Source: Onchocerca volvulus
Lineage: Eukaryota; Nematoda; Chromadorea; Rhabditida; Onchocercidae
Reading direction: 5' to 3'
Length of the DNA: 64,000 bases
NCBI GenBank assembly: GCA_000499405.2
Contig: HG738138.1
Location: forward strand, 7,748,888 to 7,812,887
In this document: piece by piece, positions 28,201 to 40,731 of the stretch
How the letters are laid out: each line of letters opens with the position of its first letter
Numbering within the stretch: the stretch's first letter is position 1
Position numbers and translations under genes: made by a program
Notes under the pieces: generated by a model
What the model saw: the letters and a program-made list of their open reading frames with translations, nothing else
Databases searched by the model: none
What the model was told of the DNA's origin: nothing

Positions 28201-30072
28201 GAATCCAAATTTTTTCACTATGGAAATAGCTTTTGCACTGATAGAGATCCTTAATAGTTGTCTTCAGGGAGACGAACAGAAAGCTATATTTGATGCTATG
28301 TTTCCTGTTGAGAAGAAGAAGGGCGAAACCATTATTGAACAAGGAGAAGAAGGCGATAATTTCTATGTGATTGATTCCGGTGAAGTAAGTACATCCTTTT
28401 TCAAATAGTGCATTTACAAGCAATGCATCTCATTGCCCGATTTACTGTTGCAGAAGAATTAATTGTGAGTACATAACGTGACGGAAACAAGATCTATTGG
28501 TTCTTAGTTTCCATTTTTTAGTCGTTGTTGAAAATCTTTTTCATATTCATTCTGGGATTGATTGAGTACTGGGATAATTCATGGGTTGGGATTTCCCCCC
28601 AAATTCCACCGGAAATAATTACTGTTCCGTTTTTCATGTTGAAATTTTATTAAACCGAATGCTTGCGATCTGCTTTTCAGTGCACTTATTTTATTTTTTT
28701 TTCAGGTAGATGTATTTGTAAATGGTGAATATGCATTATCTATCAAGGAAGGTGGCAGTTTCGGCGAACTCGCTCTAATTTACGGAACTCCGCGAGCTGC
28801 AACAGTAGTTGCAAAATCTGATGTGGTGAAATGTTGGGCGATTGATCGTATTACCTACCGGCAGATCCTGATGGGATCCACAATGCGAAAAAGAAAACTC
28901 TATGATGAATTTCTGTCGAAAGTTCAAATACTGTGTAAATTTTTTCTGTTTATTTTGCTTTGTTTTGCTGATGTTTTGCTAAACCGGGAGCCTAGTTTGC
29001 ATTATAACTTGGATTATCCGTATATGTTTTAGCAGATTCTATTTGTCATACAGTATTTCTTTCAAGTTTTAAACTTCCAGATGATAATCTTTTCAAGTTT
29101 TTACCGTATTTCATTACTTTGTTACTCTATAATTGCACTTTAAAAGTTTTGCACTTAACTCGATTAATTTTTAGCTGATCTCGACAAATGGGAACGAGCT
29201 AATGTTGCTGATGCTTTAGAAAGATGCGATTTTGAGCCAGGAACGCATGTTGTTGAGCAGGTTTGCTTTGCAGTTATCGTCTTTTTCTTTTTTTTTTTTT
29301 TTATTTTTAAAATCGTAAATTTTTATCACCTTTTTTCGTTTAGAACATCTCGATGAATTTTGAAGTCATGAAATAAATGCACTTTTAATAAATAAAATAG
29401 TTTAAATTTAACGTTTAATCGATTTGTAATGTTATTTGCTTCAAGTTCAAACTGCTTGTTCGAAAAGCATTTTTCTTGTGCTTAGTATTTTTCTTACTGT
29501 ATTTAAATAAGGGACTTTGAAGATAGTTTTTGTCGCATTATATTTTTACTCAGATTTCACAAACTAATGTTTTTTTTTTTGAATTTAGGGACATCCTGGT
29601 GATGAATTCTTCATTATTGTGGAAGGGCAGGCAGACGTATTGCAGAAGCGAAGTGATGACGCACCTTTTGAAATCGTCGGACATTTATCTTCATCAGATT
29701 ATTTTGGCGAGTTTCTAAAATTTTATTTTGAAATTTGTGCGCTTCCATGAGCTTTCTGATGAGCCTTCTGATAACATTTTAAAAAACATAGAAAAGAATA
29801 CATTTCAAGTAACGTCTTACCTCTGTTATAGAGTGAGTGTTGTAGCTTTGTTCGATATTTAAGCATAGTTTTGTTTAAATTCCAAGTTTTACTTTTCAGG
29901 TGAGATAGCGCTCCTTTTAGATCGACCTCGAGCTGCAACCGTAATCGCGAAAACACCGTTGAAATGTGTAAAATTAGATCGAGCACGATTTGAACGTGTA
30001 ATGGGACCAGTACGTGAAATCCTGAAAAGGGATGTGTCAAATTATAATTCATATGTCAAGCTGATGACATGA
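25227..30072 (+). CDS. kin-2: cAMP-dependent protein kinase type I regulatory subunit
   Basis: Inhibits the PKA catalytic subunit until cAMP binds. Exons: 25227-25406, 27318-27419, 27562-27678, 28268-28384, 28706-28934, 29175-29260, 29589-29706, 29900-30072, giving 373 residues, close to the usual RI length. Exon 1 encodes the dimerisation/docking helix bundle ([19 protein letters not shown]). Exon 2 carries the inhibitory pseudosubstrate RRRLAVSAE, with Ala at the phospho-acceptor position as in type I subunits. Exon 3 has VIPKD..LFSHLE. Two cyclic-nucleotide-binding domains follow, with phosphate-binding cassettes [16 protein letters not shown] (CNB-A) and [15 protein letters not shown] (CNB-B); both keep the key Glu and Arg. 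The protein ends VKLMT. Two introns appear to use GC donors (exon 1 CAG|gcatgt, exon 7 G|gcgagt); the second is required to keep the conserved YFGE. An acceptor-like TTTAGTTTAG precedes the ATG by eight bases. AATAAA lies at 30383. Confidence 0.95.
27011..27154 (+). CDS. kin-2: Candidate alternative first exon of kin-2
   Basis: An ATG-started open exon of 48 codons ends in a GT donor in phase 0 and splices in frame onto the pseudosubstrate exon at 27318. The resulting isoform has 361 residues and lacks the dimerisation/docking domain. It begins [12 protein letters not shown], which resembles an N-myristoylation signal (Gly2, Ser6) followed by a basic cluster, then a Ser/Thr/Ala-rich stretch. 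An acceptor-like CATCTTCCAG lies 20 bases before the ATG and would suit a spliced leader. The preceding 400 bp (about 26,550-26,950) is GC-enriched, as for a second promoter. Alternative N-termini are known for PKA R subunits in nematodes; that this exon is used is inferred. Confidence 0.65.
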
Positions 30073-31157
30073 ACATCCATTTAGCTGCAGATCATATAAT
30101 TTCAGCACATTTTCATTTTTGCTAGATATATTTCTGTATTTTGAAAACATCTAGTAATAACTGATATAAATGTATTTAAAAATTTCGCCAACTTTAATGA
30201 ATCGAAAATATTTTCTGATATTAAAACATAAAATTTGATCGACGTTTTGTCACATATTTTATGTTCTGCCACACATTCTCTCCTTAATATGTTTTTCAGT
30301 AAGAGTTTAAACATCCGTTCAGTTTCAAACCATATAATTTTAGCAACTCTGAAGCTTTAATAATTAAGGTTATCAAACATTTAATAAAAATAACAGATTA
30401 GCATAGCTGACTTATTAGGTGCTAAAAATATTCATTTTCCTAGTAATTTTAATCGCTAGGTATTTTTTCCCGTGAAGCTTTTTTCTCGCCACTGAATTCA
30501 TGATAAATTGTTTATGCATAGTTTTAAAAGAAAATTGAATATCATCTTCATTTTATAGTCATAACCACATTTCCCTAATTTTTTCAAAAATTCCTTTAAA
30601 GTTTTTTGAAAGACAACAATTGTTTTGGTAGTATTGATATTTTTGTCTTTTTCTTCTTTTTTCATCCGCATATGCTCGGTCGATTTTACAAAATCGAATG
30701 TTTCAATATAATGTTATTGAATGACTGATTGTCATTACTATTTCATCTTTGTTAGATTTCATTTTGTTGTATAGCTTTTCCGCCATTTTCAATTCTTTTT
30801 CTGCGATGTTGCCGTACTATCATTTTTCCACTCAATGCTTTCCTTTTTTCAGTATTTTAGTTATAATTAATTATTTGAATAGCGTCAATCCAGTCTTTTT
30901 TTTTTTTTTTTTGGATAACGCTCATATTCATAAAGCATATATATCATCATTTCCTCCATTGCTTTGTATATCGTGCAAGTTTGGATTTCAGCTGCTTTTT
31001 GACTTGGTTACATTTTCAAGCATCCATTTCTCTCTAACTAAAGTATATAAATATAACAAGATTTAACGATGAGCAATTATTTATTTACAGCACATAAAGT
31101 GATCAACAAATAATTTTACTTTGGCTTGACCGCACAATAACATTCATTCTTTTTTCT
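30073..31157. other. Convergent intergenic region, kin-2 and ANKFN1 3' ends
   Basis: Holds the kin-2 3' UTR (AATAAA at 30383-30388) and the ANKFN1 3' UTR (minus-strand AATAAA near 31080, about 75 nt after the stop). A T-run lies at about 30,897-30,912. No gene was seen. Confidence 0.6.
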
Positions 31158-34100
31158 TTAGACAGCTGTTTCGTTGCCCCTTTGCAAAGCTGCCAAGACG
31201 CTGTCACGACGTCTCACAAACAGACGACCCTCATCCCAGGGATTCTGCAATTTCATGAGTGGAAAGTCGTCTTGTAGTCTACGTTCTCTGGAACCAACGA
31301 CTACTGCCAAGCAAAAGTCTTCCGGATCTTTGGACTCGATCGCTTTTCCAGATTCTGCAGCTGCTTTGGCTAATTGTTTGGTAACCATGGCAACAATTTC
31401 GCCAGCAGTAGTTGTTGGTGCTATTTGAAAACGGACTGAAGTGCCACATGTGAGGCCACACTGGTAAGCAGCATCAATTTTAATCACCCTTGTAAATGGG
31501 ATCTTTTTTGGTTGGAAACAGTTATCAAGCCAAGGTTCAGTCATTGAATTGGTTAGTAGAATGGTTTTTTGTGGTTGTATACCACAGAGATCAAAGTATA
31601 ATGTACTTCTTGAATTCTTTGAATCCTGCAATTTCCAAAACGGTTTAGTATTAGATACCAAAACACATGAATCTTTGTATTTTGGTATCCATGTGTCATG
31701 TTAATCACAACCATCTCAACGAAGACATAAAGGAATCCTGGAAATAGACATTGCTTACGCTTCTCGTTTCTTGCTTATTATGACAATCTCTGTCATGTAT
31801 TCCACTACTGACCGCAAACAGATTTTCCATTGATACTATGCCTTTGGCTTGTTTATCCCGTGCAATAGAAGCCACATCACTAACCCACCTCATTGATTTC
31901 CAGATTTTTTCTAATCTGAAATAGAAAATTGAAACATTCAAGGAGTATTCTTGATAAAAGCAGCTAAGTTTTCATAAAGAAACCGACTTCTATCAGTTTT
32001 TTCCTTTTTTTTTTTTTTTTTTTTTTTTCAGAAATGAAATCCCAGAAAGTATACCTATGTTGAAACTCATTGAGCTTTGAGAGTATATCGGCGTAAACAT
32101 TAATATCTTTTTCCAGGAGGCTGTTCCTCTGTTCAAATTGTATGTACTAAAAGTGAACTTTAATGCACCACTGTGAAAGAAATAGATAAGCGTTTATTGA
32201 GAGCGGTGTTAAAAACTTTATAGTCTCTAAAACATTTTGTATTTACCGTTGAGAAATGTTCAATAAAAAGCGAGAGACGACAATAGGTGCCGATGAAATC
32301 CGGATTATACGTACACAAATGAACTGAAATTTTCAATGTTTTACTACAGATATTCAAAAAAATAATATGAACAGTGCAGATTTTTTTAAAAGAAATCATA
32401 CAAGAACTCAAATTATCATACTCAATAGGAAGTTATTGCTTAATCTTCCAAACTGATAAGACATCAATTAGAAAATATAATTAGCAGTAAAATTTAAAGC
32501 AAAGATTACAAATTTGACAGTTTGAAGTTTGCTTATAAGATGGTTTCTTTACCTTTACTATAAAAAACAGACAACTGCGAAATAGGTCCAGGTTACCAGT
32601 TGAAAAATCAAAAATATGACATACTTGCTTCAAAAACTTGAAGTGGAAGTATGAAGCAGTCTTTCTCTACGGTCGACGATTTTAATGGAGAATAACTTGG
32701 CTCGGTACAGACGTCTTCAATTTTCGGTAGTAGCTAGAAATTCATTTGGAATAGAATGTTTGATCTTTCTACTAATTATAATCACAGTTTTTTTTAGAAC
32801 TTGATCTCTTCCTCGGAAACGTCGTGAAAGAGTAAAATAAAACCATAATAAAAGGAAGTGTTTAACTTATTTTACAGTTAAGAAAGCGTCTTGGCATCGA
32901 ACAAATATGAGATCTGGACCAAAAGACCAGAACAAAATTAATTCATTATAATCTTAAAAGACTTTTGAATACGAAATATTATTGGTGGTAGTGCAAATTT
33001 GGTAAATGTGGCATGGGAACGGATTAAATTCTTTTTTCTGATAAATCAAAATTAGAAATAACTTACAATTATGAAAGAAACACCGAATTGCAACTGAAAA
33101 ACTTGTAGACGATAGATGCGCTGATCTGGTATGAATTCAACCTCGAGATTATTAAGTAAACGAGATGCTGCACTAACAAGGGCAGTGTGAAAAGTAAGCT
33201 GCATCGGTGTTAGTGGGTTTGAAGCGTTAATATCTGCGGATCGTAACAAATCCCACTCTTCTTTTGTTATGTGCGGATTCTCTCTGCAAAATTGTTTTGA
33301 AAATATTTGAATTAAACAACAAGCGTATCGTCTTGAAACATTTGTCAGATGGTATTCATTAGAAAAACGAGCCAGTTAACTTAGTAGCTAGTCTAAAATC
33401 TTTCTACAATGAAGTTGAACATCTTCTAGACGATTCTGCTGGAAATTTTCAAGTAAGAAGACTTGTCTACTAAGATGAAAGTGAATAGCAAGGCGAAAAG
33501 AAAGCAAACTTCCGCGTTTTTTTCTTTTTCTTTTGTTAAGTTATGGTCCAAGTCAAGGAGATGATTTACTACCACTCAAGGTTCTAACAAAATTCTCAAG
33601 TTGTCATTTTCGATGTTCAATAAATTAGTTGAAAAATATTCCCAATATAATACCTAAACCTAACTTCCCGTTTGACACTTTTTTCATTTATTAATCTAAT
33701 GTATCAGGCTCAAATAGCGCAGACATTACAGAAAATTTTTCGAAAATTCCGAATCTTCTGAAAATCTGTAAATAGTAGTAAGCTTGACTTCTTTTCTTTC
33801 TTCCAACTGAAACTTCAATTTTTCAAGCTATATTGAAGAAATAGGTAAATCAACAAATATCAAACTTTAGAGAAGCAAAAAATCAAGATTTCGTTTAAGG
33901 CTGCTAGAATGAAGGGATAGCTAAGCAATGGTGGTGGGGAGGAAGGGGGAGGGAGAGAGGAAAGAATGTAGGCAGATATAGCAAAAAAAAAGACGAAAAG
34001 TTATCTTATCAAAGCATATGGAAGAATAGAAGGTATATTCTGAGATACGACGACACTTATGGAATTGATGGATGAATATAGTTTCATGTAACATATGTAT

Positions 34101-37100
34101 AATCCTCTTCGTAGCCGTATATGAGAGGATTCGAAAAAATTGATGATCTTAAAAATTTCTGCCCACAATAAATCCATCGATTGACAAGATCCTCGTTTGC
34201 GAACTATTTTGTTCAAAGGTAACCATCTTGTTGTCAAACCCTATAAATCGCTTAATTTCTGATTGATCATATCTTAAATAAAATATGAATATGATGAAGT
34301 AAAAGAAGACATTTACCACCGGTGTACTAAATCGGATCTTCATTTCAGAGTGAACAATGAAGAGAGAGAGAGATATAATATGTCATAGAAGGTTTAAGTA
34401 ACCGAGATAAATATTGTGATTGTCCGAAAGTATCCCATAAATGGATCAAAAGGAATGCTTGGGAGTTGACGTCAAGATTTCGTTTAGAATGAGAATATAC
34501 GAATGGATCTTCCACATTGTCTTACTAACTACTATTAAAGTAAGCAAATGAATATTTCTTATATTTTCTATTTATTTCTTGACAATAAATAATTCTGTTG
34601 AGGATCAAAATATAGTGTAGTAGATGGCTTGAAAGGATTTTGAAAGGGGAGAAATGGTCAGTTCTATTGAAGTTGTTAAAAACAGCACAAAGGTACCTGA
34701 GCAGTTTGTGATCCATTTATAAGACGAACCGTAACAATGAAAGAAACTGAATTTACTTCATCTACAATCGGTTGATAATGCACTCTGAAAAATTAAATGT
34801 TTACAATCTTTTATGTCCATTTTTTGTCAGCTAGATTAACTTGCAAAAACTTCATGTTTTATTTTATAAGCAAAGACTAATAACCTTCCGATATCTTTCA
34901 CTCCAAGAACATTATGCATCTGTATTGCAGCATCGATGAATCTACTGCGAAAATGAGAATTCGATGAAATTGAATTGTTTGCTTTCTGTAAAGTCTGCAT
35001 TTCATCCCAGGCTAATGAAAGTTTTATCGCCCAGTACATTTCGTCCTAAAAAATAAATCTCGAATTGGAAGACATTTGTAGTTTCAAATTTGTTCCTTTT
35101 TTACAGGGATCCGAAACTTTGACAATATTCAGGAAATTAAAATCAGACTTACTTTCTCGATACAAAACTGTGTCTGATCAACAAGAATAATTGGAAGGTA
35201 TTCTTCAACAGTACATACTTTCATTTCTGAGTAAATGATACTTACTAAATAGATACCCCTGTAAAGAAGTGAATATATAATACATGATTTGGAAATCAGA
35301 TTCATGAAAAAAAATTCCAGTTAAAACTCATGCTTAAAGAGCTGATTTTTAAAAGGAGAATCTTTTCCCGAAGATAAGACAATAAATTGCTTCGTGATCT
35401 GTTAAGAGATTTCAGCTACTGCACTTTTGCAAGCCTAATATTTACAAATATCTGCATATCAACAATCATTTAATATTCAGTTTCAAAAACACCTTTGCAT
35501 AACTTTGTGAGACCGGAAACTGCCAGCAAAGAGAGTTTTTATACTTCTTTTTTTCTTCTTACCGATTATTTCGATTTTGGGAAATACTGTAAATCATTTT
35601 TAATTTTTAACTAAACATAAGATTTCAGATATAAATATCTAAAAAAAGAGTTCAAAAGATATGATTTTCAAAAAATTAAATCTAAATTCAAACTTAATTA
35701 GGCTCACATGTTTGCCAAATTGGAGACGAACGATATTTCTCGATATCCAGGAAAAGCTTTGAGATATCATCCAAGCGATCATGTTCCTTCAAGTTATTCG
35801 ATACATCTTCCCAACATGCAATTAAAATTTATGAGAGTTCAGCCGATTTAACGAAAATCTGTAGTTACATTGGAAACACAGATTAGCTAAAAGTTAGAAA
35901 TTTAAACAATTTTTCGATGCACAGCATATTTTTAAAAACAGATCTTAGTAAATTAAAGTTCTGCAAACTACTTGAAAGCAGTAACGACTGAGGTTCTGCG
36001 GGAATCGGATTACCAAAGCCTCCAATAGATGCAGCACTGACGCGCACAGAATATCGTAATCCATGCTTCAATTCAGATATAACTGCATAGTTTTTCATGA
36101 CAGTGTTCACAAGCAAACTTCCCTCGATACTGTTGAAATCGTCGCACAAACTCCATTCAACTAAATTTTTTAAATTTTATGAAACCTCATATTTAGCATG
36201 ACAAAATTACCAAACACAAACCTTTGTAATTTACAACGAGATCCTTGCTACGTTGGCGAATATCTTTCCAACTCACTGTTAGCTGATCTGATGCTGAAAC
36301 AACTGCTTCAACGTTGGCTAGTGGTCCAGGAACAATAGTATTTTCCAAAACAGTCTTCATTTTTTTCATTTGTAATAGACGTTTTTCTAGATACTCTATC
36401 TGTTTATCCTGCAAAAACTGTTTGATGGAAATGTCTGCTCATATAACTGCGTCTCTCGGATACTTTTTTGATTTCGGAAAAGTTGAGGTTTGAGTCGAGA
36501 GTTTCAGTAAATTTGATTCAATACAGCAAATATATATGCAGTTTGCTCACTTCATTTTGAATATTGATGGTCCTTAAAAATCGAATTTCTTCAGTAATAA
36601 GTTCAATGTTCCCTTGAATTTGCTGCAGACGGCGTTCAGGCGGACATGCTTAAACATTTTAATCCCAATGACAGAAGAATTCTAAACTAAATCATGCTGA
36701 TATAATTTTCTGCATTCTCAAAAACCAATCTTTCTGAGGAAAATATTTGGAGTTGAATCTAACGTTTTATATGAATTATAAAGTGCCGAATTTTTATGAT
36801 TTAATATTCAAAAAGAATGGATATCTAAAAAATTTAAAAAGGAAAAAGAGAACTGAAATACAAGTACAAGACTACGGGATACCCACATTCAACATCAATA
36901 GTAGCTCCACTTCGCAATAATTCTTCAGCACACTGTCGATGATCAAGCATTAGGGCAAACTCAAGCAGTGTCCACTTTTCCAGATAAACATCGTCGATCC
37001 GAGCATCAAATGATATATCTGTTTTAGACAGTATCATTCTTAGCAAATCTTCATCATTTGTCTCAACCGCTAATAGCGTTTCTGAAGTTTATTGAAGTGG

Positions 37101-37191
37101 ATGAAAGGAAATAATAGATTTATTCTAATGTTCAAATTTGATCAAAAAAAAAAGAGCGAAAATTCATACCATTGAAATCCAGCACATTCAT
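31158..37191 (-). CDS. ANKFN1: ANKFN1 / wide awake homologue (ankyrin, FN3, Ras-association)
   Basis: Eighteen minus-strand exons, 5' to 3': 37170-37191, 36887-37081, 36551-36648, 36222-36408, 35969-36160, 35708-35806, 35493-35586, 35153-35258, 34885-35045, 34697-34784, 34317-34337 (weak), 34005-34240, 33067-33283, 32625-32733, 32247-32323, 32055-32128, 31759-31915, 31158-31625. They sum to 2601 nt, 866 residues. Order: an ankyrin-type segment (WTLLEFALMLDHRQCAEELL); a short coiled coil; FN3 (PGPLANVEAVV..LRYSVRVSAASIGGFG); basic KKKKRSIKTLFAGSF then RGIYLVSIIY; TTRWLPLNKIVRKRGS; NPHITKEEWDLL; IWKSMRWVSDVASIARDKQ; and a C-terminal Ras-association domain ending in DEGRLFVRRRD. This is the architecture of ANKFN1/NMF9 and Drosophila WAKE, a neuronal protein linked to sleep and vestibular function. 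The true start may be further upstream: the frame stays open before the Met and the inverted repeat begins only about 420 bp away. The donor after exon 12 is AG|ataact, not GT. Its 5' half lies in the left arm of the palindrome. Confidence 0.85.
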
Positions 37192-37611
37192 TTTCAATTT
37201 TTGTTCCAAAATTGTATAATAATTGTTATTTTCATCATTTGAATTTTCGCTTTCACATCGTCAAATTGCAATTACCACTGAAAATATAGATTCATGAAAT
37301 CAGAAACTGAAAGTCATCATCCATAGGAAACAACTGAAATTCCTGTATAATTCTGAGGCAATTCAAACGAATTATCAAAATTTGAAAGGTCTAAGATTTG
37401 ATCACTAAATAGTATTGACAATAACGGCGATATAGGAGATACTGGAATTGAGAAGGAAATTTTGAAAAATTACCACAAGACACTGATTTAAAGAAGAATT
37501 TAATTGTGTGGGACCGCTGGTTGAAAATCAAGTTGTGTTTAAGTGAACGCAAAGAATGCAAACAGGAGTTTTAGGAGTTTGTAAAGGGAAGGGAAGAAGT
37601 TGAAGGATGTC
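34524..37611. repeat. Left arm of a giant inverted repeat
   Basis: This 3088 bp arm is the reverse complement of 37644-40731 (mirror coordinate = 75255 minus position). Identity holds at all spot-checked places and all exons are identical in both arms. At the outer edge pairing stops between 34523 (T) and 40732 (C). It contains ANKFN1 exons 1-10 and about 420 bp upstream. Confidence 0.97.
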
Positions 37612-37643
37612 AATTGTTGTGTAAAATTGGGACTCTTGAAATC
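37612..37643. other. 32 bp spacer at the centre of the inverted repeat
   Basis: The only unpaired sequence between the arms. Pairing is perfect up to GGATGTC / GACATCC and breaks at once inside. If the locus is real, this is the hairpin loop and the centre of a bidirectional upstream region. Confidence 0.9.
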
Positions 37644-40600
37644 GACATCCTTCAACTTCTTCCCTTCCCTTTACAAACTCCTAAAACTCCTGTTTGCATT
37701 CTTTGCGTTCACTTAAACACAACTTGATTTTCAACCAGCGGTCCCACACAATTAAATTCTTCTTTAAATCAGTGTCTTGTGGTAATTTTTCAAAATTTCC
37801 TTCTCAATTCCAGTATCTCCTATATCGCCGTTATTGTCAATACTATTTAGTGATCAAATCTTAGACCTTTCAAATTTTGATAATTCGTTTGAATTGCCTC
37901 AGAATTATACAGGAATTTCAGTTGTTTCCTATGGATGATGACTTTCAGTTTCTGATTTCATGAATCTATATTTTCAGTGGTAATTGCAATTTGACGATGT
38001 GAAAGCGAAAATTCAAATGATGAAAATAACAATTATTATACAATTTTGGAACAAAAATTGAAAATGAATGTGCTGGATTTCAATGGTATGAATTTTCGCT
38101 CTTTTTTTTTTGATCAAATTTGAACATTAGAATAAATCTATTATTTCCTTTCATCCACTTCAATAAACTTCAGAAACGCTATTAGCGGTTGAGACAAATG
38201 ATGAAGATTTGCTAAGAATGATACTGTCTAAAACAGATATATCATTTGATGCTCGGATCGACGATGTTTATCTGGAAAAGTGGACACTGCTTGAGTTTGC
38301 CCTAATGCTTGATCATCGACAGTGTGCTGAAGAATTATTGCGAAGTGGAGCTACTATTGATGTTGAATGTGGGTATCCCGTAGTCTTGTACTTGTATTTC
38401 AGTTCTCTTTTTCCTTTTTAAATTTTTTAGATATCCATTCTTTTTGAATATTAAATCATAAAAATTCGGCACTTTATAATTCATATAAAACGTTAGATTC
38501 AACTCCAAATATTTTCCTCAGAAAGATTGGTTTTTGAGAATGCAGAAAATTATATCAGCATGATTTAGTTTAGAATTCTTCTGTCATTGGGATTAAAATG
38601 TTTAAGCATGTCCGCCTGAACGCCGTCTGCAGCAAATTCAAGGGAACATTGAACTTATTACTGAAGAAATTCGATTTTTAAGGACCATCAATATTCAAAA
38701 TGAAGTGAGCAAACTGCATATATATTTGCTGTATTGAATCAAATTTACTGAAACTCTCGACTCAAACCTCAACTTTTCCGAAATCAAAAAAGTATCCGAG
38801 AGACGCAGTTATATGAGCAGACATTTCCATCAAACAGTTTTTGCAGGATAAACAGATAGAGTATCTAGAAAAACGTCTATTACAAATGAAAAAAATGAAG
38901 ACTGTTTTGGAAAATACTATTGTTCCTGGACCACTAGCCAACGTTGAAGCAGTTGTTTCAGCATCAGATCAGCTAACAGTGAGTTGGAAAGATATTCGCC
39001 AACGTAGCAAGGATCTCGTTGTAAATTACAAAGGTTTGTGTTTGGTAATTTTGTCATGCTAAATATGAGGTTTCATAAAATTTAAAAAATTTAGTTGAAT
39101 GGAGTTTGTGCGACGATTTCAACAGTATCGAGGGAAGTTTGCTTGTGAACACTGTCATGAAAAACTATGCAGTTATATCTGAATTGAAGCATGGATTACG
39201 ATATTCTGTGCGCGTCAGTGCTGCATCTATTGGAGGCTTTGGTAATCCGATTCCCGCAGAACCTCAGTCGTTACTGCTTTCAAGTAGTTTGCAGAACTTT
39301 AATTTACTAAGATCTGTTTTTAAAAATATGCTGTGCATCGAAAAATTGTTTAAATTTCTAACTTTTAGCTAATCTGTGTTTCCAATGTAACTACAGATTT
39401 TCGTTAAATCGGCTGAACTCTCATAAATTTTAATTGCATGTTGGGAAGATGTATCGAATAACTTGAAGGAACATGATCGCTTGGATGATATCTCAAAGCT
39501 TTTCCTGGATATCGAGAAATATCGTTCGTCTCCAATTTGGCAAACATGTGAGCCTAATTAAGTTTGAATTTAGATTTAATTTTTTGAAAATCATATCTTT
39601 TGAACTCTTTTTTTAGATATTTATATCTGAAATCTTATGTTTAGTTAAAAATTAAAAATGATTTACAGTATTTCCCAAAATCGAAATAATCGGTAAGAAG
39701 AAAAAAAGAAGTATAAAAACTCTCTTTGCTGGCAGTTTCCGGTCTCACAAAGTTATGCAAAGGTGTTTTTGAAACTGAATATTAAATGATTGTTGATATG
39801 CAGATATTTGTAAATATTAGGCTTGCAAAAGTGCAGTAGCTGAAATCTCTTAACAGATCACGAAGCAATTTATTGTCTTATCTTCGGGAAAAGATTCTCC
39901 TTTTAAAAATCAGCTCTTTAAGCATGAGTTTTAACTGGAATTTTTTTTCATGAATCTGATTTCCAAATCATGTATTATATATTCACTTCTTTACAGGGGT
40001 ATCTATTTAGTAAGTATCATTTACTCAGAAATGAAAGTATGTACTGTTGAAGAATACCTTCCAATTATTCTTGTTGATCAGACACAGTTTTGTATCGAGA
40101 AAGTAAGTCTGATTTTAATTTCCTGAATATTGTCAAAGTTTCGGATCCCTGTAAAAAAGGAACAAATTTGAAACTACAAATGTCTTCCAATTCGAGATTT
40201 ATTTTTTAGGACGAAATGTACTGGGCGATAAAACTTTCATTAGCCTGGGATGAAATGCAGACTTTACAGAAAGCAAACAATTCAATTTCATCGAATTCTC
40301 ATTTTCGCAGTAGATTCATCGATGCTGCAATACAGATGCATAATGTTCTTGGAGTGAAAGATATCGGAAGGTTATTAGTCTTTGCTTATAAAATAAAACA
40401 TGAAGTTTTTGCAAGTTAATCTAGCTGACAAAAAATGGACATAAAAGATTGTAAACATTTAATTTTTCAGAGTGCATTATCAACCGATTGTAGATGAAGT
40501 AAATTCAGTTTCTTTCATTGTTACGGTTCGTCTTATAAATGGATCACAAACTGCTCAGGTACCTTTGTGCTGTTTTTAACAACTTCAATAGAACTGACCA

Positions 40601-40731
40601 TTTCTCCCCTTTCAAAATCCTTTCAAGCCATCTACTACACTATATTTTGATCCTCAACAGAATTATTTATTGTCAAGAAATAAATAGAAAATATAAGAAA
40701 TATTCATTTGCTTACTTTAATAGTAGTTAGT
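37644..40731. repeat. Right arm of a giant inverted repeat
   Basis: Mirror copy of 34524-37611, 3088 bp. Its outer edge falls 313 bp short of the spl-1 stop codon and cuts the ANKFN1 sequence inside an intron. Confidence 0.97.
38064..40731 (+). pseudogene. Truncated mirror copy of the ANKFN1 5' half
   Basis: Plus-strand copy of ANKFN1 exons 1-10: 38064-38085, 38174-38368, 38607-38704, 38847-39033, 39095-39286, 39449-39547, 39669-39762, 39997-40102, 40210-40370, 40471-40558. All frames are intact, with no mutation relative to the minus-strand gene. The copy stops in intron 10. Read-through past the donor at 40558 would add six codons and a stop, giving about 420 residues with ankyrin and FN3 parts but without the WLPLNK region and the Ras-association domain. 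Being unmutated it is a very young duplicate or an assembly artefact. It would converge with spl-1. Confidence 0.75.
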
